Shown: one piece after another, positions 8,503 through 15,976 of the stretch | Layout of the letters: each line of letters begins with the position of its first letter | Numbering within the stretch: the first letter of the stretch is position 1 | Origin: Gammaproteobacteria bacterium | GTDB taxonomy: Bacteria; Pseudomonadota; Gammaproteobacteria; Granulosicoccales; Granulosicoccaceae | Length of the DNA: 31,786 nucleotides | Direction: 5' to 3' | Assembly (NCBI GenBank): GCA_019634245.1 | Contig: JAHQVR010000329.1 | Span: forward strand, 1-31,786 | Translations under genes and position numbers: made by a program | The notes under the pieces: model-generated | Databases searched by the model: none | What the model saw: only the letters and a program-made list of their open reading frames with translations | What the model was told of the DNA's origin: nothing

Positions 8503-10429
8503 CACATCCAGCGTTGACGTAACCCGCAACGGTTCTAAAAAGAGCCGACGTGCTGCGCGTGCGGAGAAGAGTGCGCAGAAAGGTTTAAAGGGTCGAAAGG
8601 CTAGGGTCAATGCTGTGCGGGCGAACATGGTCAATGGGCTGCCCAGTTGGGAGGGACTTAAGCCCGTACTGTTGTTTCTACTTTTTCCAGCGTTGCTGGC
8701 TGTTACGTTGGTGGCCACTGGTGGAGGCTGGCCCAAGCCGATACTGTACGGTTTAGCTGGATTGATTGGTATTTATGTACTCGCCTCGGCATTCGTTGGT
8801 GTTGAATTGATTGTGGCTTGCATGATTTTCTATTTACCGCTGTCGAAAACACTCGTCATTCCCATTGCCCCAGGTATCAACGGTACCAATATGATCATTG
8901 CCTTGGGGCTGCTCGCATCATTCATGTATGCGAGAACTCAAAAACAAACATGGTTTAATTGGATTCCAGGAACCACCCTGGTGTTTTGCTTTGCCTGCTA
9001 TACCGCTTTATCGGCGTTCACCGCTATTGCACAACCCGATGGTTATGCCTATCTGATGTACAACGAATTTCTTAATTACAAAGGCTGGCTCGATCAATTC
9101 GTTATGTACTTCATCGTACTCAGTTGTGTTCGAGATGTGGAAACCGCCAAGCGCTTAGTGGTGTATATGTGTATCGGCAGTATGATCGTTGTCCTATATT
9201 CGGTGCCTGAGATGCTTGAGAAAGGTGGCCGATCCACGATTGAAAAAAGCCGTATTGACGGGCCATTAAAGCAGCCAAATAACTTTGGTGGTTTTGTTGC
9301 CTATACCTTGATGCCCATTGGGGCGATTTTTGTAACTTACTTTAATCACCTCAAAGCCTGGCTGCTAACACCGTACTTTTTATTGGCATTAAAAGTACTG
9401 ATTACCACGTTTTCGCGTGGCGCCTATGTTGCGATGGCCTTTGGCGCGTTCATGGCCGCGTATTTTAAAGGCCGAGGGTTTTTAATGTTCTGGGCCTGTA
9501 TGGGCGTCGCGGTGTTGTTGGTGTTTCCGACTTTATTGCCACAATCGGTGCTAGATCGGTTTGGTGTTACTGAGCCTGAGATTGTTGAAGTTGGGCCAGA
9601 TGGAGCACTGGATAAAAGTTCGGAGGTCCGTTTGGTTTTGTGGCGCGCTGCGTCTCAAATGATTCTGGAAGATCCGTTTTTCGGAAAAGGTTTTAAGGGT
9701 TTTCCCAAGTACAAAGCGGAGTACACCGAAACGGCGGTCGTCGAAACCGATCCGCACAGTATGTACTTGTATTTGGCGTCCCAAATGGGGCTGCCGGCCT
9801 TAGCCTTATTTTTAATTATCTTGATGGTGATGTTCCACATGGGGCGAGTGCTCAGCCGCAATCGGGAAGATCTGTTCGTCCGGGCGATAGGTATCGGTGG
9901 TGCGGCCTTAGCGGCCTGTTATGGTGCCGTGTGTATTTTTGGCTCGCGCGCTGTGAACGCAGAATTTACGTTGTACTTTTGGGTGTATTTCGTGGTTCTC
10001 CAGGTATTGATGAATGGGCAAAAACAGGCGTTGAGCAAGCCTGGTGGCAAAGGCCACAGAACCAATGCGTTCTCTGCCAAGCGTCAAGCTGAGGCCTTGA
10101 TCGAGACGAGCAATGGCTCACAGTCTCAAGCCTCAATCCAGCGTAAGGACCAAACGCAGGCGTTGGAGAAAGACCGTACTGGCGGGTCTCGCAAACGACT
10201 CACCCATCAACGTTCTAGTCATTCCAATGACAACAAATTGCCGGTGGTTCGATCCACGACTCGAGGTGCTGCCGCGGCAAAGCGTCGAGACAGCCTAAAT
10301 CCAGCGAATGACCCTGACTCCTCCGCTTCTGCCTCTGACTCGCAGATCGACCCTCCAGCAGAATTGACACCGGCACAGAAACTTAAGCGCCGAGATCGTT
10401 CGAATGCGCTGAAGAGAAAGCGACGCTGA
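8471..10429 (+). CDS. O-antigen ligase/Wzy-family polymerase with long basic tail
   Basis: A 652-residue membrane protein that begins at ATG 8471 inside the deacetylase gene. Residues 1-63 are soluble and strongly basic (SRRAARAEKSAQKGLKGRKAR). Residues ~64-515 contain about 10-12 membrane helices with the Wzy_C-type periplasmic loop region, including the 'TTFSRGAYVAM' segment and the 'DPHSMYLYLASQMGLPALALF' type motif (H in the NPHN/DPHS loop) of O-antigen ligase/polymerase proteins. Residues ~516-652 are an unusual disordered, lysine/arginine/serine-rich cytosolic tail ending LKRRDRSNALKRKRR. It would polymerise repeat units or ligate the glycan at the periplasmic face. It is the last gene of the polysaccharide operon. 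The family is well supported; polymerase versus ligase is not decidable from sequence. Confidence 0.88.
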   Translation: MASTNPFHPADTSSVDVTRNGSKKSRRAARAEKSAQKGLKGRKARVNAVRANMVNGLPSWEGLKPVLLFLLFPALLAVTLVATGGGWPKPILYGLAGLIGIYVLASAFVGVELIVACMIFYLPLSKTLVIPIAPGINGTNMIIALGLLASFMYARTQKQTWFNWIPGTTLVFCFACYTALSAFTAIAQPDGYAYLMYNEFLNYKGWLDQFVMYFIVLSCVRDVETAKRLVVYMCIGSMIVVLYSVPEMLEKGGRSTIEKSRIDGPLKQPNNFGGFVAYTLMPIGAIFVTYFNHLKAWLLTPYFLLALKVLITTFSRGAYVAMAFGAFMAAYFKGRGFLMFWACMGVAVLLVFPTLLPQSVLDRFGVTEPEIVEVGPDGALDKSSEVRLVLWRAASQMILEDPFFGKGFKGFPKYKAEYTETAVVETDPHSMYLYLASQMGLPALALFLIILMVMFHMGRVLSRNREDLFVRAIGIGGAALAACYGAVCIFGSRAVNAEFTLYFWVYFVVLQVLMNGQKQALSKPGGKGHRTNAFSAKRQAEALIETSNGSQSQASIQRKDQTQALEKDRTGGSRKRLTHQRSSHSNDNKLPVVRSTTRGAAAAKRRDSLNPANDPDSSASASDSQIDPPAELTPAQKLKRRDRSNALKRKRR

Positions 10430-10446
10430 CTAAGGCTGTTCCTTAG
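10430..10446 (+). terminator. Weak hairpin directly after the polysaccharide operon
   Basis: CTAAGG, a 5-nt loop (CTGTT) and CCTTAG form a perfect 6-bp stem immediately after the stop codon of the polymerase gene. No U-run follows, so this may only be an mRNA end stabiliser or a poor terminator. Confidence 0.3.
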
Positions 10447-10735
10447 ACTTATCTCATACGGGCCTATTCGGCCGCTGTTGGCTGGCTCGATTGGTCTGTG
10501 AATAGCCGAGTTGGCACTAATGCGGTGCAAATGGGCTAAATGAGTGTGAGTAGATAAGATCCTGCACCCCCAGCAGACGCGGGCTGTGCCAAATTTGACC
10601 ACAAGCGCAGTGCTTTAGCCTAGTAGCTAAGTTTTCAAGCCTCGCTCAAGAAAAGTCGCCACCATACGGTGTGGATCAGTTTGCCAATTTCCTGCCATTG
10701 GTGTGAACCCCTGAGCCGTGTCGACGTCTACATTT

Positions 10736-10747
10736 TTACTATAGTAA
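10736..10747. promoter_or_regulatory. Perfect 12-bp palindrome TTACTATAGTAA
   Basis: TTACTATAGTAA is a perfect inverted repeat lying about 200 nt before clpS. It includes TATAGT, so it could be part of a -10 region or an operator. No recognised regulator is implied. Confidence 0.3.
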
Positions 10748-10766
10748 GAAGTCGTCCATCGAGCGC

Positions 10767-10781
10767 AGTTTGTAACAAACT
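10767..10781. promoter_or_regulatory. Operator-like dyad AGTTTGT-A-ACAAACT
   Basis: A perfect 7+1+7 inverted repeat lies 20 nt after the preceding palindrome and about 60 nt upstream of the candidate clpS promoter. Such compact dyads are typical of dimeric repressor or activator sites, but the protein is unknown. Confidence 0.35.
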
Positions 10782-10840
10782 CAACAGCTCTAAGTGGTTG
10801 ATTTTGGGTTAATGCGTACCCAGCTTTTGAGGTATGAAAC

Positions 10841-10869
10841 TTGCGGGTTCAAAGTTTGCACTGTATTAG
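10841..10869 (+). promoter_or_regulatory. Possible sigma70 promoter for clpS
   Basis: TTGCGG (10841-10846) and TATTAG (10864-10869) are separated by 17 nt and lie about 84 nt upstream of the clpS ATG. The -35 matches consensus at three positions and the -10 at four. This is a by-eye candidate only. Confidence 0.3.
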
Positions 10870-10914
10870 CTGTGCAGGCCTCCCGGACCCCGTTAGAATT
10901 ATCGGGACTGAGAA

Positions 10915-10935
10915 TCGATGTGATGGGCACATCGA
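10915..10935 (+). promoter_or_regulatory. 8-bp stem-loop in the clpS leader
   Basis: TCGATGTG (10915-10922) and CACATCGA (10928-10935) form a perfect 8-bp stem around a 5-nt loop. It ends 17 nt before the clpS ATG, where it could affect ribosome access or be bound by a regulator. Confidence 0.35.
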
Positions 10936-10952
10936 CTGGCTAGGCACGATTG

Positions 10953-11273
10953 ATGAGTCAACAAGACGACAACCAACAAGACGGCGGCGTCGTAGTAGAG
11001 AAGGCCCGTCCGAAATTGGCGAAACCACCACTTTATAAGGTGGTACTGGTTAATGATGATTACACTCCGATGGAATTTGTGGTCGAAGTGTTACAGATGT
11101 TTTTTCATATGGATTATGAAAAAGCCCATCAGGTTATGTTGCATGTTCATCAGCTGGGCAAAGGTGTATGCGGTGTTTTTACACGAGAGATCGCTGAAAC
11201 CAAAGTTGCCCAGGTTAATCAGGTTTCGCGGGAGAGCAAGCATCCATTGTTGTGCGAGATGGAGGAAGACTAA
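10953..11273 (+). CDS. clpS: ATP-dependent Clp protease adaptor ClpS
   Basis: A 106-residue protein with the full ClpS core: [24 protein letters not shown], then the helix with [26 protein letters not shown] and the C-terminal [10 protein letters not shown]. The [10 protein letters not shown] stretch forms the pocket that binds N-terminal Leu/Phe/Trp/Tyr degrons and hands substrates to ClpAP. The polar N-terminal ~27 residues correspond to the ClpA-engaging extension. ATG 10953 is chosen over the TTG one codon upstream because the family starts with Met-Ser/Gly and an AGG lies eight bases before it. clpA follows after 70 nt, as in most gammaproteobacteria. Confidence 0.97.
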   Translation: MSQQDDNQQDGGVVVEKARPKLAKPPLYKVVLVNDDYTPMEFVVEVLQMFFHMDYEKAHQVMLHVHQLGKGVCGVFTREIAETKVAQVNQVSRESKHPLLCEMEED

Positions 11274-11343
11274 AGCTCTCCATAGGTACTGATCTTAATT
11301 GATTAGCGAAAATTCACATTAAAGGGTTAGTCAAGAGTCAACC

Positions 11344-13617
11344 ATGCTAAGTAAAGAGCTGGAATTCACACTGAACAACGCGTTTAAAGAAGCACGAGCG
11401 CGAAAATTTGAGTTCATGACGGTTGAGCATTTGCTGCTTGCCTTGATTGACAACCCGACTGCTGCTCAGGTTCTGCGAGCCTGCGGTGGAGATATCGATC
11501 TACTTCGAGATGAGCTAGATAGTTTTGTGGAGGAAAATACTCCTTTACTTGACGACAGCGATTCTCGCGAGACACAGCCCACGCTTGGTTTCCAACGAGT
11601 GTTGCAGCGTGCAGTATTTCATGTGCAGAGCTCCGGTAAAAAAGAGGTCACCGGTGCGAACGTGCTGGTTGCCATTTTTGGGGAGCAAGATTCTCAAACG
11701 GTCTATCTACTAAACAAACAAAACATTACCCGGCTGGATGTTGTTAATTACATTTCTCACGGCATCTCAAAAAATGCACAAGATGAAGCCGAGGATCACG
11801 ATGAAAGTGCGGGGGACTATGCGTCCGAGGATGGCGAAGCCGATGCTCGTCCGTTGGACAAATACGCCACGAACTTGAACGCTAAGGCCACGCTCGGTGA
11901 AATAGATCCGTTGATTGGCCGTGATCATGAAGTCGAGCGAGCCTCTCAAGTCTTGTGTCGCCGACGAAAGAACAATCCACTGTTAGTTGGCGAAGCCGGT
12001 GTGGGTAAAACTGCAATAGCGGAAGGCTTAGCGAAAAAAATTGTGGACGGCGAAGTGCCGGAGGTGCTCAGTGAGTGCACGATCTATTCTTTAGATCTTG
12101 GTGCTTTGGTTGCCGGCACAAAATATCGCGGAGATTTTGAAAAACGCTTAAAAAGTATTCTCAATCAACTGAAAAAAGAAGAAAATGCGGTTCTGTTTAT
12201 CGACGAAATCCACACCATTATTGGTGCTGGAGCCGCCTCTGGTGGGGTTATGGATGCTTCTAACTTAATTAAGCCTATGCTTGCATCCGGCGAACTGAAG
12301 TGTATTGGTTCAACCACCTACCAAGAATATCGAGGCATCTTTGAAAAAGATCGTGCCTTATCACGGCGTTTCCAAAAAATTGATGTGGTTGAACCTTCAG
12401 TGGATCAGACCTTTGAAATACTGAAAGGTTTGAAGTCTCGCTATGAAGAATTTCACGAGGTGAAATACTCTAACAAGGCGCTTCGTACCGCAGCTGAGCT
12501 CTCAGGCCGATACATCAATGATCGTTTTTTACCGGATAAAGCCATTGATGTGATCGACGAGGCAGGCGCTAATCATCGAGTCAAAAATTCGAATAAGAAC
12601 AAGAAGTCGATCTCTGTGAAAGATATTGAAGCCATTGTTGCGAAGATTGCGCGTATCCCTGAGAAAAGCGTGTCTTCAACCGATGTTGATAAGCTCAAAA
12701 CGCTGGCTCGTGATTTGAAAATGCTGGTGTTTGGTCAAGATGAGGCGATTGAGACATTAGCAACTGCGATAAAGATGACCCGTTCTGGGTTGGGTGCTGA
12801 AGAAAAACCCATTGGTAGTTTCATGTTTGCTGGACCCACTGGTGTGGGTAAGACTGAAGTCACCAAACAATTGGCCAAGGTGATGGGAATCGAATTAGTT
12901 CGGTTTGACATGTCTGAGTACATGGAGCGGCACACGGTGTCACGACTCATTGGTGCACCTCCGGGATATGTTGGTTATGACCAAGGCGGTCTTTTGACTG
13001 ATGCGGTAGTGCAAAATCCACATTGCGTGGTTCTGCTCGACGAAATTGAGAAGGCCCATCCTGATGTGTTTAACTTGTTGCTACAAGTTATGGATCACGG
13101 TACGTTGACCGACAACAATGGTCGAAAAGCCGATTTCCGTAATGTGGTTCTCGTAATGACAACCAATGCGGGTGCTGAGTCTTTGTCAAAGAGCTCATTA
13201 GGATTTACCACACAAGATCGAAGTACTGATGGAATGGAAGCGGTGGCCAAGATGTTCACGCCTGAATTTCGCAACCGGATTGACGCCATTATTCAGTTTC
13301 AACCGCTTGATAAGCAGATCATCCTTAACGTGGTGGATAAATTTATCATCGAACTGGAAGCGCAGCTTGAAGAGAAACAGGTATCCATTGACTTCAATGC
13401 AGAAGCAAAAGCCTGGCTTGCAGAGCATGGCTTCGATGCGAAGATGGGCGCTCGTCCCATGACTCGCTTGATTAGCGAAAATGTCAAAAAGCAACTGGCC
13501 GATGAGATTCTGTTTGGCAAACTCAACCGTGGCGGCCACGTTCGAGTGAAGCTGGATGAAAATGGTGATCTGGCGTTTGATATTGAGAGCCCGGCTAACA
13601 AGGAAGCCACCGTCTAA
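11344..13617 (+). CDS. clpA: ATP-dependent Clp protease ATP-binding subunit ClpA
   Basis: A 757-residue AAA+ unfoldase, almost the same length as E. coli ClpA (758). The N-domain begins [14 protein letters not shown] and carries [19 protein letters not shown]. An acidic linker (about 140-165) precedes D1, with Walker A GEAGVGKT (216-223) and Walker [12 protein letters not shown]2 has GPTGVGKT (497-504), [20 protein letters not shown], and sensor-2 GARPMTRLI near the C-terminus. As a hexamer it unfolds ClpS-delivered N-degron and other substrates into ClpP. The gene shares a unit with clpS and is followed by a strong terminator. All key motifs appear intact, with no sign of frameshift. Confidence 0.98.
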   Translation: MLSKELEFTLNNAFKEARARKFEFMTVEHLLLALIDNPTAAQVLRACGGDIDLLRDELDSFVEENTPLLDDSDSRETQPTLGFQRVLQRAVFHVQSSGKKEVTGANVLVAIFGEQDSQTVYLLNKQNITRLDVVNYISHGISKNAQDEAEDHDESAGDYASEDGEADARPLDKYATNLNAKATLGEIDPLIGRDHEVERASQVLCRRRKNNPLLVGEAGVGKTAIAEGLAKKIVDGEVPEVLSECTIYSLDLGALVAGTKYRGDFEKRLKSILNQLKKEENAVLFIDEIHTIIGAGAASGGVMDASNLIKPMLASGELKCIGSTTYQEYRGIFEKDRALSRRFQKIDVVEPSVDQTFEILKGLKSRYEEFHEVKYSNKALRTAAELSGRYINDRFLPDKAIDVIDEAGANHRVKNSNKNKKSISVKDIEAIVAKIARIPEKSVSSTDVDKLKTLARDLKMLVFGQDEAIETLATAIKMTRSGLGAEEKPIGSFMFAGPTGVGKTEVTKQLAKVMGIELVRFDMSEYMERHTVSRLIGAPPGYVGYDQGGLLTDAVVQNPHCVVLLDEIEKAHPDVFNLLLQVMDHGTLTDNNGRKADFRNVVLVMTTNAGAESLSKSSLGFTTQDRSTDGMEAVAKMFTPEFRNRIDAIIQFQPLDKQIILNVVDKFIIELEAQLEEKQVSIDFNAEAKAWLAEHGFDAKMGARPMTRLISENVKKQLADEILFGKLNRGGHVRVKLDENGDLAFDIESPANKEATV

Positions 13618-13645
13618 ACTCTCTCTCCCAGAAGCAAACTGTCCT

Positions 13646-13683
13646 AAACGGCACCTACGGCTACTCGCCTAGGTGCCGTTTTT
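13646..13683 (+). terminator. Rho-independent terminator after clpA
   Basis: AAACGGCACCTA (13646-13657) pairs perfectly with TAGGTGCCGTTT (13670-13681) in a 12-bp stem with a 12-nt loop, and the descending arm runs into a short T-tract. It lies 28 nt after the clpA stop and cleanly separates clpSA from the operon beginning at 13889. Confidence 0.9.
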
Positions 13684-13758
13684 GGTTTTACAGACCTGAC
13701 AATCCATGCCGTAGACGCAAATTGGAAATCATTCGTCGTAAATTCCCTCGCACACAAG

Positions 13759-13780
13759 TGGCATGATCATACCTATGCCA
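13759..13780. promoter_or_regulatory. Operator-like dyad TGGCAT-N10-ATGCCA
   Basis: A perfect 6-bp inverted repeat with a 10-nt spacer lies 109 nt upstream of the ThDP-enzyme start, in the only stretch available for that operon's promoter. A second, weaker dyad (GCTCA-N7-TGAGC, 13781-13797) abuts it. The spacing fits a dimeric regulator; which one is unknown. Confidence 0.3.
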
Positions 13781-13888
13781 GCTCATACCTCGTGAGCGCT
13801 GAAATCGACTATCTTTTGTCAACGCTGAGTGTGAGTTACAGTAAGCGATTGAAACATCCTTTGTTGTCTTGATGGGGAGCATCGCACT

Positions 13889-15619
13889 ATGAACGAAACC
13901 TCTAGCGTACGTGGTGGTGCTCTTCTCGCCCGAGCGCTGCAACAAAAGGGAGTCGAGCACGTATTTACTCTGGCCGGTGGGTTCTGCAACCCGGCCCTCG
14001 AAGGTTTCATGGAATGCCAGATGGCAGTGATCAATTGCCCCCATGAACAAATCGCAGGGCATTTGGCTGATGGTCACACTCGCATAAGCCGAAAGCCCAC
14101 CGTGTGCCTGGTTGGACCTGAAGGGTTTGCCAATGCGGTGCCCGCGATGCTGGAAGCTGCTGGTGAGCGCTCACCGGTGATCTTTGTTACCGGTTCTTCA
14201 ACATTGAAGCGACAAGGGGCAGGCGGCTTTAAAGAGATTGACGATGTGGCTATAGCAGCTCCATTGGTGAAATACTCTGTCCAGGTCACTGATGGAGAGC
14301 GTATTGCTGAATTCGTTGATCGAGCCTGGCAAGCCGCGACTACGGGTTATACGGGGCCGGTGCACATCAGCTTGCCGGTCGATATTATGTTTTCCTGTTT
14401 TCATGAGAATGTCGGCGATACTGAGCGCCCTTGGTCTCATAAACCGCGGCCAATACCGCGGGCCTGGCCCGATCCGGTTGCATTGGATCGCGTGCTGGAA
14501 AGCGTAACTCAGTCGCAACGGCCTATTATTATCGGCGGCCATGGCATCTGGTGGTCCGGTGCGGAAAATACGCTCTCTTCAGTAGCAAGTTCGCTGCGAT
14601 TGCCGGTGTTCAATGTTCCGTATCACAGTAAATTACTACCGGAGAATTCTGAAGCCTATATGGGGCTTGCCGATTTTCATCAATACCATCCGTCAAAACC
14701 GGCGATACAGGAAGCGGATGTCTGTTTGATGATTGGTGGTCGTCTTGATAATCAAATGAACTTTGGCAATCCTCCGTTTATTCCCAAATCTACGAAACTG
14801 ATTTGTATCAATGGTAGCGCTGAGGAATTGGAGTACAACTACGCAGCCGACGAATCGCTACTATGCGATCCGGGCGCTTTTCTCAATGCATTGTCAGCTG
14901 TTCAACAACAATGGCCCGACTGGTTCAATCTACAACGTCAACGCAGAGCTGACTGGGTAGAGGAATGGGAATCTCACATAGCCCGTGAAACCGCTGAGGA
15001 TGAATCTAGCGGGGGTAAAATACATCCCCTTCAGCTCGGTCTGGATGTACAAGCTCAGATGAATGATGGCGACTGGTTGGTTATTGATGGCGGCAATACA
15101 CATTTCTGGAATGAAATTGCGGTCAATATGGCGGGTTGGCGAGGCAAAAAACTCGCCGGTGTGTTGCACCCGGGAAACTATTCATTGCTGGGAGTGGGTA
15201 TAAGTTTTGGCATTTCAGCCAAAGCCCTTCATCCTGACAAAAATATAGTGGTAGTGTCGGGTGATGGAGCATTCTTATCGGGTGGCTTGTCGGTAGAAGC
15301 AGCTTTTCAGGAGAATCTTCCTATCGTTGTGGTCATTGATAACAATGGCGGGCTGGATTGCATCAGTCAGCAGCAGGAGAGGCTGTTTGTATCAGGCAGT
15401 CACTTCGCCACTGACTTTCGCGACATTCCGTTTCATTCGATGTTCGAAGGCTTGGGTGGTCACGGGGAATTGGTTACGCAGCGCAATCAACTTGGTCCGG
15501 CTTTGCAACGGGCGCTGGCGTCTGGAAAAACGGCCTGTGTCAATGTCAAATGTCGCGGGGTGATTTCTCCCATTGTCGCTGCAACATCTGACAAACGTGA
15601 TAAGGCCTCTATTGAGTAA
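13889..15619 (+). CDS. ThDP-dependent enzyme, acetolactate synthase/benzaldehyde lyase type
   Basis: A 576-residue protein of the three-domain ThDP (thiamine pyrophosphate) family. The PYR domain has the catalytic glutamate in NCPHEQIAGHLADGHTR (E53). The middle domain follows, and the PP domain has the cofactor motif GDGAF (458-462) with NN at 485-486. The stretch PVIFVTGSSTLKRQ...AIAAPLVKYSVQV resembles benzaldehyde lyase and oxalyl-CoA decarboxylase more than biosynthetic acetolactate synthase, and no small regulatory subunit gene is nearby. It should decarboxylate a 2-oxo acid or ligate/cleave an acyloin; the substrate is unknown. GGGGAG (13874-13879) sits nine bases before the ATG. It is the first gene of a three-gene operon: its TAA overlaps the next ATG. 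The family is certain; the reaction is open. Confidence 0.88.
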   Translation: MNETSSVRGGALLARALQQKGVEHVFTLAGGFCNPALEGFMECQMAVINCPHEQIAGHLADGHTRISRKPTVCLVGPEGFANAVPAMLEAAGERSPVIFVTGSSTLKRQGAGGFKEIDDVAIAAPLVKYSVQVTDGERIAEFVDRAWQAATTGYTGPVHISLPVDIMFSCFHENVGDTERPWSHKPRPIPRAWPDPVALDRVLESVTQSQRPIIIGGHGIWWSGAENTLSSVASSLRLPVFNVPYHSKLLPENSEAYMGLADFHQYHPSKPAIQEADVCLMIGGRLDNQMNFGNPPFIPKSTKLICINGSAEELEYNYAADESLLCDPGAFLNALSAVQQQWPDWFNLQRQRRADWVEEWESHIARETAEDESSGGKIHPLQLGLDVQAQMNDGDWLVIDGGNTHFWNEIAVNMAGWRGKKLAGVLHPGNYSLLGVGISFGISAKALHPDKNIVVVSGDGAFLSGGLSVEAAFQENLPIVVVIDNNGGLDCISQQQERLFVSGSHFATDFRDIPFHSMFEGLGGHGELVTQRNQLGPALQRALASGKTACVNVKCRGVISPIVAATSDKRDKASIE

Positions 15620-15972
15620 TGGCTACTGTTTCCTCTCATACGCTAAATGGTGTTGATGGAAGTCATGCCGCCGCTGTTCGTATGCAACTAAAAAACTTAG
15701 CCACAGGTGCGATCTTATTTGACACAGCAACAGATGTCGCTGGGCGATTGTCAATGGCTGTTGATCTGCGGGCATTTGACGTAACTGACCAGTATGAAAT
15801 GATTTGCTGGTCGGGAGAGTATTGGGCTTCGCAGGATCTACCTCGCGATGGAGTTCAAATCATGCAACAAATTGTGCTGCGATTTACCATGCCGAATGTT
15901 GATGCTCGTTACCATATTCCGTTGATACTAAATCCCAATTCCTATAGTTGCTGGTGGTCTCTACCGGAGTAG
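15619..15972 (+). CDS. Transthyretin/5-hydroxyisourate hydrolase-like protein lacking YRGS
   Basis: This 117-residue protein is collinear with bacterial HIU hydrolase, which opens the ring of 5-hydroxyisourate in urate breakdown. The N-terminal strand has SSHTLNGVDGSHAAAV (H7), then GRLS (R43), a central Y/W-rich strand, and YHIPLILNPNSYS (H99). These match three of the four hallmark sites. The C-terminal YRGS tetrapeptide, which defines active HIU hydrolases, is replaced by WWSL (112-115), followed only by PE. It therefore either has a different substrate or is not a classical HIUase. It overlaps the ThDP gene by one base and ends four bases before the DmdA-like gene, so the three proteins are probably made together. 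No urate oxidase or OHCU decarboxylase gene is in the window. Confidence 0.8.
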   Translation: MATVSSHTLNGVDGSHAAAVRMQLKNLATGAILFDTATDVAGRLSMAVDLRAFDVTDQYEMICWSGEYWASQDLPRDGVQIMQQIVLRFTMPNVDARYHIPLILNPNSYSCWWSLPE

Positions 15973-15976
15973 AACT

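Larger units (their letters stand above)
10430..10952. other. 523-nt intergenic region upstream of clpS
   Basis: No open frame of convincing coding character, tRNA or repeat was seen here. The region holds a weak hairpin after the polysaccharide operon (10430-10446), a 12-bp palindrome (10736-10747), a 7+1+7 dyad (10767-10781), a possible sigma70 promoter (10841-10869), and an 8-bp stem-loop shortly before the clpS start (10915-10935). It probably carries the control region of clpS-clpA. Confidence 0.6.

Noticed and set aside
1..10429. Calling the locus a complete exosortase/PEP-CTERM system.
   Set aside because: Chain-length and kinase-like proteins resemble that type, but no exosortase, PEP-CTERM substrate or PrsK/PrsR genes are in the window; upstream sequence is needed.
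10219..10602. Open frame of 127 codons on the minus strand across the polymerase 3' end and the gap.
   Set aside because: Composition is cysteine/serine/arginine-rich as in antisense shadows, and most of it lies opposite the polymerase tail; no ribosome site or family motif.
13618..13888. A tRNA-Ser between clpA and infA as in E. coli (serW).
   Set aside because: No cloverleaf or T-loop motif was found in the intergenic stretches near clpA or infA.
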